A stretch of DNA of 64,000 nucleotides from Chachezhania sediminis (GCF_009765275.1 NZ_VOPH01000003.1:62001-126000), one strand, 5' to 3'; numbered from the stretch's first letter, positions 46,946-56,864 are shown. The notes: generated by a model from the sequence alone, not told the origin. Program-made: numbers and translations.

Positions 46946-48616
46946 CTATTGCCCGCGGATCTGGGACAGGGTGCGATCGACCGTCAGGTTATCGGGATCC
47001 GTCAGCAAGTGCAGGATGGCGGGCTTACCCGAGGCCATGGCCCGTTCGAAGGCCGGCGCGAAATCCTCGGTCTTCTCGACCCGTTCGCCATGGCCGCCGA
47101 ACGCCTTGGCATAGGCCGCGAAATCCGGGTTCTTCAGGTCGGTCGCCACGACGCGGGACGGGTATTCGCGTTCCTGGTGCATGCGGATCGTGCCGAACAT
47201 GCCGTTGTCGCAGACCACGATGATCACCGGCAGGTCGTATTGCACGGCGGTCGCGAATTCCTGCCCGTGCATCAGGAAGCAGCCGTCGCCCGCAAAGGCC
47301 ACTGCGCGGCGCGAGGGATCCAGCCGTGCCGCCCCGATGGCCGCGGGCACGCCGTATCCCATGCTGCCCGACGTCGGCGCCGCCTGCGTGTTGAAGGCCC
47401 GGAACTTGTAGAACCGGTGCACCCAGGTGGCATAGTTCCCGGCCCCGTTGGTGATGACCGAATCCCGTGGCAGCGCCTCGTTCAGGTAGGTCATGACCGC
47501 GCCCAGATCGACGCCCTGACCCCGCGGGGCAGGGGGCGTGGACCGTTTCACCAGCGCCTCGCGCAGGGGCTTCAGCAGGCTTTCCCGGTCCGGCCCCTTC
47601 ACCGGGGCCTGCGCCAGGACCGAGGACAGGAATTCCGGCGCGGCACAGGCGATGCCCAGATCCGGCTGGTAGACGCGGCCCAGTTCCGACGGGTCGGGGT
47701 GGACGTGAATCAGCTTCTGTTTCGGCACGGGGATGTCGAAGAGCGTATAGCTTTGCGATGCGATTTCCGACAGGCGCGATCCCAGAAGCAGGATCGTGTC
47801 GGCGTTCTTCACATAGTCCGACAGCGCGGGCATCGGCCCGGTCGACAGGTCGCCCACATAGTTCGGGTGATCGTTGGGAAACAGCATCTGCCGCCGGAAG
47901 GACACGGCGACGGGCAGGGACAGCCGGTCCGACAGGGCCACCAGGTCGCGCACGGCCCCTTCGGTCCAGCGCGATCCGCCGGCGATGACCAGCGGGCGTT
48001 GCGCCGCGGCCAGCGCGTCCAGCACGGTGTCGACATCCGCCGCGGTCGGCGCCGGTCTGGGAACGGTATAGCGGCGGGCATCCGGCACGTCGGCCAGTTC
48101 GACCAGCATGTCCTCGGGCAAGCCGATCACCACCGGACCGGGGCGGCCCGAGGTCGCCACATGAAAGGCGCGCGAGATGATTTCCGGCATCCGCGCGGCC
48201 TCGTCGATTTCCACCGCCCACTTGGCCATGGTCCCGAAGACGGCGCGGTAATCCAGTTCCTGGAACGCCTCGCGGCCCCGCATCTCGCGCGCGATCTGGC
48301 CGACGAACAGGATCATCGGCGTGGAATCCTGCATCGCGATGTGGACCCCGGCTGACGCATTGGTCGCCCCCGGACCGCGGGTGACGAAACAGATCCCCGG
48401 CACGCCGGTCAGCTTGCCCTGTGCTTCGGCCATCATCGCGGCGCCGCCTTCCTGGCGGCAGACGGTCACGCCGATCTGGCTGTCGTGCAGCGCATCCAGC
48501 GCGGCCAGATAGCTTTCGCCGGGAACGCAGAACACCTGCTTGACGCCGTGGATGGCCAGTTGGTCCACCAGGATCTGTCCGCCTGTGCGGGCGCGGCTCT
48601 CGGTGTTTGCGGTCAT
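46946..48616 (-). CDS. Thiamine-pyrophosphate enzyme, acetolactate synthase-like
   Basis: This 556-residue enzyme has the three-domain layout of the acetolactate synthase/benzoylformate decarboxylase family. Catalytic Glu56 lies in CRQEGGAAMMAE, and the TPP/metal motif GDG-N occurs as FAGDGCFLMHGQEF then VVCDNGMFG. The product is probably a 2-oxoacid decarboxylase or a related C-C lyase; the real substrate cannot be told. No small regulatory subunit is adjacent, arguing against a biosynthetic acetolactate synthase. ATG 48616 is chosen; the frame continues to 48766 without similarity. Confidence 0.88.
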   Translation of the reverse strand: MTANTESRARTGGQILVDQLAIHGVKQVFCVPGESYLAALDALHDSQIGVTVCRQEGGAAMMAEAQGKLTGVPGICFVTRGPGATNASAGVHIAMQDSTPMILFVGQIAREMRGREAFQELDYRAVFGTMAKWAVEIDEAARMPEIISRAFHVATSGRPGPVVIGLPEDMLVELADVPDARRYTVPRPAPTAADVDTVLDALAAAQRPLVIAGGSRWTEGAVRDLVALSDRLSLPVAVSFRRQMLFPNDHPNYVGDLSTGPMPALSDYVKNADTILLLGSRLSEIASQSYTLFDIPVPKQKLIHVHPDPSELGRVYQPDLGIACAAPEFLSSVLAQAPVKGPDRESLLKPLREALVKRSTPPAPRGQGVDLGAVMTYLNEALPRDSVITNGAGNYATWVHRFYKFRAFNTQAAPTSGSMGYGVPAAIGAARLDPSRRAVAFAGDGCFLMHGQEFATAVQYDLPVIIVVCDNGMFGTIRMHQEREYPSRVVATDLKNPDFAAYAKAFGGHGERVEKTEDFAPAFERAMASGKPAILHLLTDPDNLTVDRTLSQIRGQ

Positions 48617-48790
48617 GGTCTTGGTCTCGCTGTCACGAAGTTGGAACGGCCCCACTAGGCCCGCCCGCGCGTCCGGGTGCAAGCCCCTAGGCGGCCTGTC
48701 CTCCGGGTGCATCGAAAACAGGAGCCTTGCAGATCGACAGCCGACGTCCTTTGGGGGCGCGTCCACAAGAATGCGGCTCTTTCTGTCTGG

Positions 48791-49162
48791 TCACTCTCCG
48801 GTGATCCAGCGGCAGCGAGCCGTCAGGAAGTCGTGCAGTTTGTCGACCGAGAACACATTGCATTCGAAGCAGTTGTTGATGAAGCGTCCGGGGTATCCCT
48901 TGTCTTCCACCAGTTCGATGCCGTTGGTTTCAAGGAACAGCGTCATGGCAATGAACCCGGTCCGCTTGTTTCCGTCTTCTTATGCGTGCGCCATCGAAAC
49001 TGCGTGCCAAAGAAGCGCAGCAAGGCGCAGCAGGTCACGCTCTCTTTCATAGAAGTAGTGGTTCTGGGGACGTTGAACCGCACCTTCGACCGCGCTTTGA
49101 TTCAACTTTCCCTTCCGGTGCTTGGGATACCACGACAAGGCTTGCTCGTGGCAGAAGTCCAC
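48791..49162 (-). pseudogene. Broken Fic/Doc-family toxin gene
   Basis: The leftward frame encodes AVQRPQNHYFYERERDLLRLAALLWHAV, the upstream half of a Doc-type fold. An in-frame TAA follows near 48980, and then EDGNKRTGFIAMTLFLETNGIEL continues in the same frame to a stop at 48791. The Fic motif HPF-x-DGNKR is thus reduced to HA-stop-EDGNKR, with the key His-Pro-Phe lost or changed. No Phd-like antitoxin is visible upstream. The gene appears inactive. The upstream boundary is uncertain. Confidence 0.75.
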
Positions 49163-49622
49163 GCGTGAAGCATCCAGAGGGTACGTTTGTTCGCCATCTT
49201 CGTGCGCAACGAGGAACGTTGCGACAGAAGATCAAGCGTTTCTTTGAACCGCTCGCAATTCCGGATCACGACGGCCTTGGGGGCCCGACACACGGTCTTC
49301 TTCGGACGTGCAGCCGGCGCAAAGTTGCTGTTGGCCGGAAACCTGTCGAACTGCTGTTCGACGATCCGTCCACAGGTGCATGTTCTGCATTCCCTGTTTT
49401 CGCACGTCATGTGTAGATCCGTTGCGTCGTCGGTTTGCCGTTGTTGGCCCACCGCAATTACTATGGCGCAACTTCAGGGTCGCGCATCCTATGTGCGCAC
49501 GCAACGACGGAGATTAAACGGCTGGACCGTGTCTTGGTTGCATCCGAGAGAATCTTAGGCTTGCAGTGTTCTGAGTATCAGGCAAGCCGAATTGGTACAT
49601 GGCATGGAGGGTGTATACACGC
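49163..49622. other. Lower-GC gap, no convincing gene
   Basis: This 460-base stretch lies between the broken toxin gene and the GntR gene. It is somewhat richer in A and T than its surroundings. Several frames of up to 123 codons exist on both strands, but none has a good ribosome site or recognisable protein. One minus-strand frame has MTCENRECRTCTCG, a cysteine cluster, which may be chance or decayed coding sequence. Confidence 0.45.
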
Positions 49623-50387
49623 TCACTCCGAAATGAACCGCCGCATCTGCTCGGCTTCCTGTCCCTGCATATGCGACCATGCGATCCGCATGTGGCTGGC
49701 CATGATGGCGCGGGCCTCGTCCGCGTCGTGGGCTCGCAGCGCAGCCAGCAACCGGGCGTGGTGGTCGCGGCCGGAGGACCAGAGCGTCAGGTTCGGCGGC
49801 GCGTAGAGTCGGCGATAGACCGTGATGTCCGACAGAAGGTCCGCCATGAAGTCGATGACGAAGCCCAGAAGCGGGTTCGCCGCCTGTTCCGCCAGAAGGG
49901 AATGGAACTTCAGCGACGCGATGTGGTGCAGGCGTTCCTCGTCCATCGTGGTGGGCGGTTCGGCATAGATCTGGGCGTGTTCCTCCAGCATGTCGACGAC
50001 CGACGGGTCGATATGGGGCGCGACGGAGGCCGCCAGTTCCGGCTCCAGCGCCAGGCGCAGCTGGTAGATGTCGCCGATGGTCAGGTTCTTGAAGTAGAAG
50101 TAGTTCCCCAAAAGCGCCTTGGCCCGCTGGCGGCTGACCTCGTGGACGAAGCTACCGCCGCCGGGGCCGGTGCGGGTGCGGATCAGGCCTTGCGCTTCAA
50201 GGATGCGCATCGCCTCGCGGATGGTGCCCTTGGCCATGCCGAAGCGCGCCATCAGCGCGGCCTCGCCCGGCAGGCGGTCGCCCGCGCGCAGGCCCTGTTC
50301 CACCACCCAGTCCTTGATCTCTTCCGCCACGCGCTGGGGGCGGGACAGCCGTGCCTCGCTAGTCGTTCGGGTGGTGGCAGGCGGCAC
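49623..50387 (-). CDS. GntR-family regulator (FadR/FCD type)
   Basis: This 254-residue regulator has an N-terminal winged helix (PGEAALMARFGMAKGTIREAMRILEAQGLIRTRTG) and a C-terminal FCD ligand-binding domain with metal-binding His residues (KFHSLL, RDHHARLL, SHMRIAW). It starts at GTG 50387, overlapping the end of the ATPase gene by 29 bases, so it is cotranscribed with the transporter. It most likely binds the three palindromes upstream of the binding-protein gene and responds to a peptide or acid. Confidence 0.88.
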   Translation of the reverse strand: MPPATTRTTSEARLSRPQRVAEEIKDWVVEQGLRAGDRLPGEAALMARFGMAKGTIREAMRILEAQGLIRTRTGPGGGSFVHEVSRQRAKALLGNYFYFKNLTIGDIYQLRLALEPELAASVAPHIDPSVVDMLEEHAQIYAEPPTTMDEERLHHIASLKFHSLLAEQAANPLLGFVIDFMADLLSDITVYRRLYAPPNLTLWSSGRDHHARLLAALRAHDADEARAIMASHMRIAWSHMQGQEAEQMRRFISE

Positions 50388-51312
50388 GCTGGTCTTCTCC
50401 CATGTCTCTCAGCTGCGGGATGTCGGTCCGGCAGATCTCTGTCGCCTTCGGGCAGCGGCCGGCAAAGGCGCAGCCCGGTGGCGGGTTCAGGGGATCGGGC
50501 AGTTCCGTCCCCTTCTGTTCGGGCGCCGTCAGCGGCCGCCCCACCACCGGCGCGGAATTGGCCAGAAGCCGGGTATACGGGTGGCGCGGGTGCGCAAAGA
50601 TACTGTCCGCCCGGCCGATTTCAACGACCGATCCGAAATAGAGCACCATGACGCGGTCCGATACCGCCTCGACCACCGCCAGATCGTGCGAAATGAAGAG
50701 GTAGGTCAGCCCCAGCCGCGCCTTCAGACCGGCAAGCAGGTTCAGGACCTGCGCCTGCACGGACACGTCCAGCGCCGAGACAGGTTCGTCCAGAACGATG
50801 ATCCGCGGGTCCGCCGCCAGCGCCCGGGCGATGCCGATCCGCTGGGCCTGCCCGCCGGAAAACTCGTGCGGATAGCGGTCGAGGAAGCTTTCCCGCAGGG
50901 ACACGGTGGCAAAGATTTCGCGGATCCTTGCATCCCGCTGGTCGGCGGGCAGATGGTGAAGGTGCTTCAACGGCGCCTCCATCACCTGCCGGATCGTCTT
51001 GCGGGGGTTCAGGGAACTGTTGGGGTCCTGAAAGACATACTGGATCAGCTTGCCGAATTCGGTTGGATCGCCCTTGCCGGGCGCCTGGCCGTCGATGACG
51101 ATCTCGCCTTCCGAGGGCGGCAGCAGCCCCACCAGCATCCGCGCCAGCGTGGACTTGCCACAGCCGCTTTCGCCGACGATGCCCAGCGTTTCGCCCTGTT
51201 CGACGGTGAAGGACATGGGCCGGACCGCCCGTACGCCCGGGGCCGCCTTGCCGAACAGGGGGCGGGACCGGGGGAAGGTCTTCGACAGGTTCTCGACAGT
51301 GAGGGCCGGCAT
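50359..51312 (-). CDS. Oligopeptide ABC transporter ATP-binding protein (OppF/DppF-like)
   Basis: This 317-residue ATPase has Walker A GESGCGKST, signature FSGGQAQRIGIARAL, Walker B IIVLDEPVSALD, and the C-terminal cysteine-rich PPGCAFAGRCPKATEIC typical of the Opp/Dpp family. It pairs with the ATPase half of the neighbouring fusion to power uptake. The ATG overlaps the upstream stop (ATGA). The longer frame to 51618 is a shadow. Confidence 0.92.
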   Translation of the reverse strand: MPALTVENLSKTFPRSRPLFGKAAPGVRAVRPMSFTVEQGETLGIVGESGCGKSTLARMLVGLLPPSEGEIVIDGQAPGKGDPTEFGKLIQYVFQDPNSSLNPRKTIRQVMEAPLKHLHHLPADQRDARIREIFATVSLRESFLDRYPHEFSGGQAQRIGIARALAADPRIIVLDEPVSALDVSVQAQVLNLLAGLKARLGLTYLFISHDLAVVEAVSDRVMVLYFGSVVEIGRADSIFAHPRHPYTRLLANSAPVVGRPLTAPEQKGTELPDPLNPPPGCAFAGRCPKATEICRTDIPQLRDMGEDQRAACHHPND

Positions 51313-53177
51313 CAGACGTTCTCCTCGGGATAGAGGCAGCGGACGGCGCGGGGGGGCGTGCCGATCAGCGGCACGTCGCCTTCGCAGCAGGACGCACTGG
51401 CCTTGTCGCAGCGGGGCGCGAAGGCGCAGCCCGGGGGCAGGTCGTCCACCGCCGGCGGCAGGCCGGGGATGGCGGCCAGTTCGCGGCGGCCATGGCCCAG
51501 TTCGGGGACGCAGGCGATCAGGCGCTTGGCATAGGGATGCGCGGGGGCGTCGAGGATGGCCTGCGTCGGCCCGGTTTCGACGATGCGCCCGGCATACATG
51601 ACGGCGACCCGGTCGCAAAGCTGCGCCACGACGCCGAAATCGTGGGTGATGAAGACGATGGCCAGCCCCTTTTCCCGCCGCAGGTCGTTCAACAGCGCCA
51701 GGATCTGGGCCTGTACGGTGACGTCCAGCGCGGTGGTCGGTTCGTCGGCGATGATCACGTCCGGTTCATTGGCCAGCGCCATGGCGATGCCGACCCGCTG
51801 GCGCATGCCGCCCGACATCTCGTGCGGGTAATTGTCCACCCGGCTTTCGGCGTTGGGGATGCGGACGTCCTTCAGCAGGGTGATGGCCCGTTTCCGCAAT
51901 TCGTCCTTGGGGACCTTGTGGTGCACCCGGATCGCCTCGGCCAGCTGGTCGCCGATACGATACAGCGGGTGCAAGGTGGAAAGCGGGTCCTGGAAGATAT
52001 AGGCCACCTTGTCACCGCGGATCTGGCGCAACTCCTCGTAGGATGCGCCGATCATGTCAGCCTCCCGGAACCGCACCGCACCCCCGGTGATCACCCCGGG
52101 GGGCGAGGCGACAAGACGCGTGATCGACAGCGCGGTCACGGACTTGCCCGATCCGCTTTCACCGATGATGCCCAGGCATTCGCCGGGCCGCACGGCCAGG
52201 TCGACGCCGCCGACCGCGCGGAAGATCCGGGATCCGGCATGGAACTGGGTGTGCAGGTCCTGCACCGCCAGCAGGTCGTCGGTCGCGGCGGGGATCGGGC
52301 CCTCGCGCCCGACCGTCGTGACGGGCAGGGGGCGGGACAGGGCGCCGGATTTAAGCCGCGGGTCCAGCGCATCGCGGACGCCATCGCCCAGGAGGTTGAT
52401 GGACATCACGATCAGGAAGATCATCACCCCCGGCACGACCGAGGTGAAGGGATGCGTGATCAGCGCCGCCCGTGCCTCGCCCAGCATGGACCCCAGGTCG
52501 GCCTGCGGCGGCTGCGAGCCCAGCCCCAGAAAGGACAGGCCGGCGGTTTCAAGGATCATCCAGCCGATGGTCGTGGACATGGCGATGACGATGACGGGCA
52601 GGACGTTCGGCACGATCTCCGTCAGGATGATGCGGGTGTGGCCCATCCCGGCCAGCCGTGCGGCGTCGACGAATTCGCGCCCCGCCAGCGTGACGACGAT
52701 CCCGCGGATGTTGCGGGCAAAGAAGGGCACGTTCACGGCCGCCACCGCGATCAGCGCATTCAGCAGGCCGGGGCCAAGCGCCGCGACGATGGCCAGCGCC
52801 AGCAGGATGTAGGGAAAGGCCATGACCATGTCGACGGCGCGCATGATCAGGTTGTCGGTGCGCCCGCCGAAATAGCCGGCGATCACGCCGATGGTCGACC
52901 CGATCAAGGCCGCAGCAAAGGCCGAAGCCAGGCCCACCAGCAGCGAAAGCTGGGTGCCCCACAGAAGGCGGCTCAGCTGGTCGCGGCCCAGGTGATCGGT
53001 GCCCAGGATGTGCCCGTCCTGAAGCGCGCCCTTGAACCGGGCGCCAAGGTCGGTGGCATAGGGGTCCTGCAGGGGCAGCACCGGCGTCAGGATGACCAGA
53101 GCCAGGATCAGGCCCATCACGACGGCGCCAATCCCCGCCAGGCGGTTGCGGAACAGAAGCTTCAGGAAACGGGTCAT
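51312..53177 (-). CDS. Fused permease and ATP-binding protein of an oligopeptide ABC transporter
   Basis: This 621-residue protein joins an OppC/DppC-like permease (about residues 1-275, five or six membrane helices, EAA-like loop [17 protein letters not shown]) to an OppD/DppD-like ATPase (about 300-621). The ATPase half has Walker [10 protein letters not shown], signature [15 protein letters not shown] and Walker [12 protein letters not shown], ending with the family's [10 protein letters not shown] cluster. In enteric bacteria these are separate genes. The gene overlaps the permease stop by four bases. Confidence 0.92.
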   Translation of the reverse strand: MTRFLKLLFRNRLAGIGAVVMGLILALVILTPVLPLQDPYATDLGARFKGALQDGHILGTDHLGRDQLSRLLWGTQLSLLVGLASAFAAALIGSTIGVIAGYFGGRTDNLIMRAVDMVMAFPYILLALAIVAALGPGLLNALIAVAAVNVPFFARNIRGIVVTLAGREFVDAARLAGMGHTRIILTEIVPNVLPVIVIAMSTTIGWMILETAGLSFLGLGSQPPQADLGSMLGEARAALITHPFTSVVPGVMIFLIVMSINLLGDGVRDALDPRLKSGALSRPLPVTTVGREGPIPAATDDLLAVQDLHTQFHAGSRIFRAVGGVDLAVRPGECLGIIGESGSGKSVTALSITRLVASPPGVITGGAVRFREADMIGASYEELRQIRGDKVAYIFQDPLSTLHPLYRIGDQLAEAIRVHHKVPKDELRKRAITLLKDVRIPNAESRVDNYPHEMSGGMRQRVGIAMALANEPDVIIADEPTTALDVTVQAQILALLNDLRREKGLAIVFITHDFGVVAQLCDRVAVMYAGRIVETGPTQAILDAPAHPYAKRLIACVPELGHGRRELAAIPGLPPAVDDLPPGCAFAPRCDKASASCCEGDVPLIGTPPRAVRCLYPEENV

Positions 53178-54121
53178 GTCTTGATCCTCGGGTCCAGAAG
53201 GCTTTGGGCGACGTCGACGGCGATGTTGAACAGGACATAGCAGGCGGCGACGAAGACCACGCCGCCCTGCACCAGCAGAAGGTCGCGCTTCAGGATCGCG
53301 TCGACCAGCATCCGGCCGATGCCGGGCCACTGGAACACGATCTCGATATAGACGGCGCCCGACAGGACGAAGCCGGCCTGAAGGCCCAGGACGGGGATGA
53401 TCGACACCATCGCGGCGCGCAGCGCATGGCCCATGATCACCCTCCGTTCCGGCACGCCCTTGGCCCGTGCGGTGCGGATGTAATCCTGGCGCAGGACCTC
53501 CAGCATCGCGGCGCGGCTCAGCCGGGCGACGACGCCGGTGGCGACGGCGGCCAGCGCGGTCGCGGGCATGATCAGGTGCCAGATCAGGTCGGGCAGGTCG
53601 CCCCCGCCATAGATCGCGTACATCCCCGACACCGGCAGCCAGCGCAGATCGACGGCGAACAGCAGGATCATCATCATGCCCAGGAAGAAGGACGGGATGG
53701 AAATCCCGATCAGCACGACGAAGGTGATGGCCTTGTCGGCGGCGCCGTATTGCCGCGCGGCCGACACGGTGCCGGCCAGGATGCCCAGGACCGCGCACAG
53801 CACGAAGGACGTGCCGGCCAGGATCAGCGTGGCATGGAACCGTTCCAGCACCTCGTCGATGACCGGACGGTTCAACGAAAAGGACCGCCCGAAATCGCCC
53901 GTCAGCATGTTGCCCAGCCAGATGAAGTATCGCGTGACCATGGGCTTATCCAAACCCAGGTCGCGGTTCAGCTTCTCGACATTGTCCGGCGTGGCATAGG
54001 AGCCCAGGATCGCCGTGGCCGGGTCGCCCGGGATCAGCGACATGATCAGGAAGACGATCACGGTGATGCCCAGAAGGACCGGAAGGGCCGAGACGAGACG
54101 TTTCAGGATGTAGCTGCCCAT
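53174..54121 (-). CDS. Oligopeptide ABC transporter permease (OppB/DppB-like)
   Basis: This 315-residue permease begins MGSYILKRL and has six hydrophobic segments, with the EAA-like motif DYIRTARAKGVPERRV. The first helix, VLLGITVIVFLIMSLIPGDPA, is the family hallmark. It pairs with the permease half of the fusion protein. ATG 54121 follows GGAAGG, seven bases away. The binding-protein gene upstream is separated by about 150 bases. Confidence 0.92.
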   Translation of the reverse strand: MGSYILKRLVSALPVLLGITVIVFLIMSLIPGDPATAILGSYATPDNVEKLNRDLGLDKPMVTRYFIWLGNMLTGDFGRSFSLNRPVIDEVLERFHATLILAGTSFVLCAVLGILAGTVSAARQYGAADKAITFVVLIGISIPSFFLGMMMILLFAVDLRWLPVSGMYAIYGGGDLPDLIWHLIMPATALAAVATGVVARLSRAAMLEVLRQDYIRTARAKGVPERRVIMGHALRAAMVSIIPVLGLQAGFVLSGAVYIEIVFQWPGIGRMLVDAILKRDLLLVQGGVVFVAACYVLFNIAVDVAQSLLDPRIKT

Positions 54122-54273
54122 GGCCTTCCGCCTTTCGCGTTGGGGGCTGTCGCGCGACATGCGCGGGGTCGGCTGTGCGTTATACGCACATGTCTTAACG
54201 TGGGTCATATGCGCGGGGCCGGCCATCGGGGATGGGGATATGGCCGGCCCCGGCTCTTCCCGGAGGGAGGGCG

Positions 54274-55851
54274 TCAGTTCTTGGTGACGTCCTTCAACTC
54301 CAGCAGGAACGAAGGCTGCAGTTCGAAGTTCTCGACCCGGTCGGTGGCCACGGCGTTCTGTTTCCAGTTCGCGACGAAGACCCAGGGCGCGTCGTCCTGC
54401 ACGATGGTCTGCATCTGCTGGTAAAGCTTCGCCCGCTTGGCCTGGTCGGTTTCGGTTCGCGCCGCATCCAGCAGCTTGTCGACCTCGGGGTTGGAATAAT
54501 AGCCCGAGTTGAAGCCGCCCTTGTCGGGCCAGGCTTCCGTCCGCAGCGCGAGGTAGGGCAGGGTGTCCGGGTCATTGGTCATCCACGCCATTTCCGCCAT
54601 GTCGGCCTTGCCCGACAGGCCGGGGTTCACCTCTCCCAGGAAGGTGTTCCATTCATAGGTCTGGATTTCCACGTCAAAGCCCACGGCCTCCAGATCCGCC
54701 TGGATCGCGGTGCCCATCGGGATCGGGTCCAGCATGCCCGACCCGCCTTCGGTCACGAAGAAGGTCAGCTTGGCGCCTTCCGCCCCCGCTTCCTTCAGCA
54801 GCGCCCGGGCCTTTTCGGGGTCGTAGGGATAGGGCTCCAGGCTGTCGTTATAGGCCCAGCCGAAGGCGGGCGGCGTCGGGCCCGCCGCGACCGTGGCCGT
54901 GCCTTCCAGCACGTCGTTCACAATGGCGGACTTGTTGATCGCATAGTTCGCTGCCTGCCGGACCTTCTTGTCGGCAAAGGGGCCGTCCTTGGCGTTCAGG
55001 ATCAGGAACCAGACATGGGGGCCGGCTTCCTCGAAGATCTGGTAGGCGTCGGTCCGGAACTCGCCGATCGAGGTCGGGGGAACTTCGACCATCATGTCGA
55101 TGCCGCCGGCCAGCATTTCCGCCACCCGGGTGTTCGCATCGGTGATCGGGCGGAACACCACGGCCTGAAGGCCCGCCTTGTCGCCCCAGTAATCCTCGTA
55201 CTTGTCGATGACGACCCGTTCGTTCGATTTCCATTCGACGAACTTGAAGGGCCCGGTGCCGACGGGTGCGCGGCCGAAATCCTTGCCGTCCTTCTTCACC
55301 GCCTCGGGCGAGACGATCAGCCCGGTCGGATAGGCGAGGTTCGACAGAAAGGGCGCGTAGGGCGCCGACAGGGTGAACTTGACCGTCATGTCGTCGACGA
55401 CCTCGGTCTTGTCGACCGAGCCGAAGAAGAAGGCCAGGGGGAAGGGGCCGGTATCGTGATAGGGATGCGCTTCGTCCAGCATCCGGTCGAAGTTGAATTT
55501 CACCGCCTCGGCGTTCAGGGGCGTGCCGTCGTGGAAGGTCACGCCGGGGCGCAGCTTGAAGGTGTATTCGGTGCCGTCGTCGCTGATGGTCCAGCTTTCG
55601 GCAAGGGCCGGTTCGACCTCCAGCGTGCCGGACTTGTAGCGGGTGAGCCCCTCGTACAGGTTCACCAGGATCCGGAAGTCGTTCACGGCGGTGTCGGCGG
55701 CGGGGTCCAGTGATTTCGGCTCGGCGATCTGGCCCACGATCAGGACGCCGGGGGGCGTCTGGGCCTGTGCGCCGGGGGCCAGCACCGGCAGAGTCAGGGC
55801 TGCCGTGGCGGCCATCAGAAGACCGCGGCGGGTCCAGTTCAGGAATGGCAT
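54274..55851 (-). CDS. Oligopeptide ABC transporter substrate-binding protein
   Basis: This 525-residue SBP_bac_5-type protein has a signal peptide (RRGLLMAATAALTLPVLAPGAQA) that begins with TRRG and may use the Tat pathway. The mature part has the usual peptide-binding motifs (EPKSLDPA, LAESWTISDDGTEYTFKLRPGVTFHDG). It captures peptides or related compounds in the periplasm. It is the first gene of the leftward operon and its promoter lies near the palindromes at 55.9 kb. The ligand cannot be told from sequence. Confidence 0.92.
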   Translation of the reverse strand: MPFLNWTRRGLLMAATAALTLPVLAPGAQAQTPPGVLIVGQIAEPKSLDPAADTAVNDFRILVNLYEGLTRYKSGTLEVEPALAESWTISDDGTEYTFKLRPGVTFHDGTPLNAEAVKFNFDRMLDEAHPYHDTGPFPLAFFFGSVDKTEVVDDMTVKFTLSAPYAPFLSNLAYPTGLIVSPEAVKKDGKDFGRAPVGTGPFKFVEWKSNERVVIDKYEDYWGDKAGLQAVVFRPITDANTRVAEMLAGGIDMMVEVPPTSIGEFRTDAYQIFEEAGPHVWFLILNAKDGPFADKKVRQAANYAINKSAIVNDVLEGTATVAAGPTPPAFGWAYNDSLEPYPYDPEKARALLKEAGAEGAKLTFFVTEGGSGMLDPIPMGTAIQADLEAVGFDVEIQTYEWNTFLGEVNPGLSGKADMAEMAWMTNDPDTLPYLALRTEAWPDKGGFNSGYYSNPEVDKLLDAARTETDQAKRAKLYQQMQTIVQDDAPWVFVANWKQNAVATDRVENFELQPSFLLELKDVTKN

Positions 55852-55906
55852 GTCAGAGTCTCCCGTTTTTTTCCGCCTTGCGCGGTTGTCTTTCCCCACT
55901 GTGGGA

Positions 55907-55922
55907 ATTTATCGTGATAAAT
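55907..55922. promoter_or_regulatory. GntR-type operator, copy 1
   Basis: ATTTATC-GT-GATAAAT is a palindrome with 7-bp arms in the divergent promoter region between binding protein and DUF1028 genes. It is identical to copy 2, exactly 26 bp away. Confidence 0.72.
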
Positions 55923-55932
55923 GACAGTGCAA

Positions 55933-55948
55933 ATTTATCGTGATAAAT
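55933..55948. promoter_or_regulatory. GntR-type operator, copy 2
   Basis: A second exact copy of ATTTATC-GT-GATAAAT, 26 bp from copies 1 and 3, start to start. Confidence 0.72.
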
Positions 55949-55958
55949 GGAAGATACA

Positions 55959-55974
55959 ATTTTTCATGATAAAT
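55959..55974. promoter_or_regulatory. GntR-type operator, copy 3 (imperfect)
   Basis: ATTTTTCATGATAAAT differs from copies 1 and 2 at two positions and keeps the exact 26-bp phase. It lies just upstream of the DUF1028 gene. Confidence 0.65.
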
Positions 55975-56000
55975 GCCGAAATTCTGAGCGGAGCAGGGCC

Positions 56001-56669
56001 ATGACATTCTCGATTCTTGTGCGTGACGAGGAGACGGGCGCCCTGGGCGGGGCGGCCGCGACCGGGTCGCTGTGCGTCGGCGGCTGGGTGCTGCGCGGAC
56101 ATCTGAAGGCGGGTCTGTCCGCCAGCCAGGGGGCTGCGCCCTCGACCTTCTGGGGCGAGGACGTGCTGGACGCGATGCGGGCCGGCCGGAACGCGGCCGA
56201 GGCGGTGGAGGCGGTAACCGACCCGGACACGGGCCGGGCCGACCGGCAGCTGGCGGCCCTGGACCTGTCGGGCGGCGTGGCGTCCCACACGGGCGAGGGC
56301 AATACCGACTGGAAGGGGGCGAAGGTTTTCGATGGCGGAATCGCCACGGGCAACCTGTTGACGGGGCCCGAGGTGCTGGAGGCGCTGGCGGGCCCGGTCG
56401 TCATCGGCGACGGGCCGTTGACCTTGCGCCTGCTGACGGCGCTGCGCGCGGCCGAGGCCGCAGGCGGCGACAGCCGGGGGCTTCTGTCCGCGGCGCTGCT
56501 GGTCCTGCACCCGGACCGGCCGCCCCTGACCTTGCGGGTGGATTACCACGAAACCGACCCGGTCGGCGCGCTGGAGGCGCTGCACCACCAGGCGACGACG
56601 GGGGAATATGCCGTGTGGAACCGGCAGGTGCCGGTCGCCTCTGACCCGTTCAGGATGCTGGACAAGTAG
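56001..56669 (+). CDS. DUF1028 family Ntn-hydrolase-like protein
   Basis: This 222-residue protein of the DUF1028 family begins MTFSILVRDEETGALGGAAATGSL, followed by GHLKAGLSASQGAAPSTFWGEDVLDAMRAG. The family has an Ntn-hydrolase-like fold and commonly sits beside peptide transporters and amidases. It may cleave a small amide taken up by the neighbouring transporter; the substrate is unknown. It is divergent from the transporter operon across the three palindromes. ATG 56001 follows GGAG. Confidence 0.85.
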   Translation: MTFSILVRDEETGALGGAAATGSLCVGGWVLRGHLKAGLSASQGAAPSTFWGEDVLDAMRAGRNAAEAVEAVTDPDTGRADRQLAALDLSGGVASHTGEGNTDWKGAKVFDGGIATGNLLTGPEVLEALAGPVVIGDGPLTLRLLTALRAAEAAGGDSRGLLSAALLVLHPDRPPLTLRVDYHETDPVGALEALHHQATTGEYAVWNRQVPVASDPFRMLDK

Positions 56670-56864
56670 GGGAAGGGGCAGGCGGCCCGTGGCTTGTCCT
56701 TCCCGATACCTGCGAGAGCGGGATGTTCAAAGAAAGGGCAAGAAGGCGAGCAGAGGGCCCACGAGGGTGTCCCGAAGCGGCCGCCGCCCCTTTTGGCAAT
56801 GGGGGGCCTGCCGCGCGCTACCCGGCCGGTGGCCGGATAGGGCTGGTTTCCGACGTCGACCGGA

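Noticed and set aside
49102-49504. Cysteine-rich minus-strand frames near the broken toxin gene
   Set aside because: No ribosome site, no stable start and no recognised fold; likely decayed or chance sequence.
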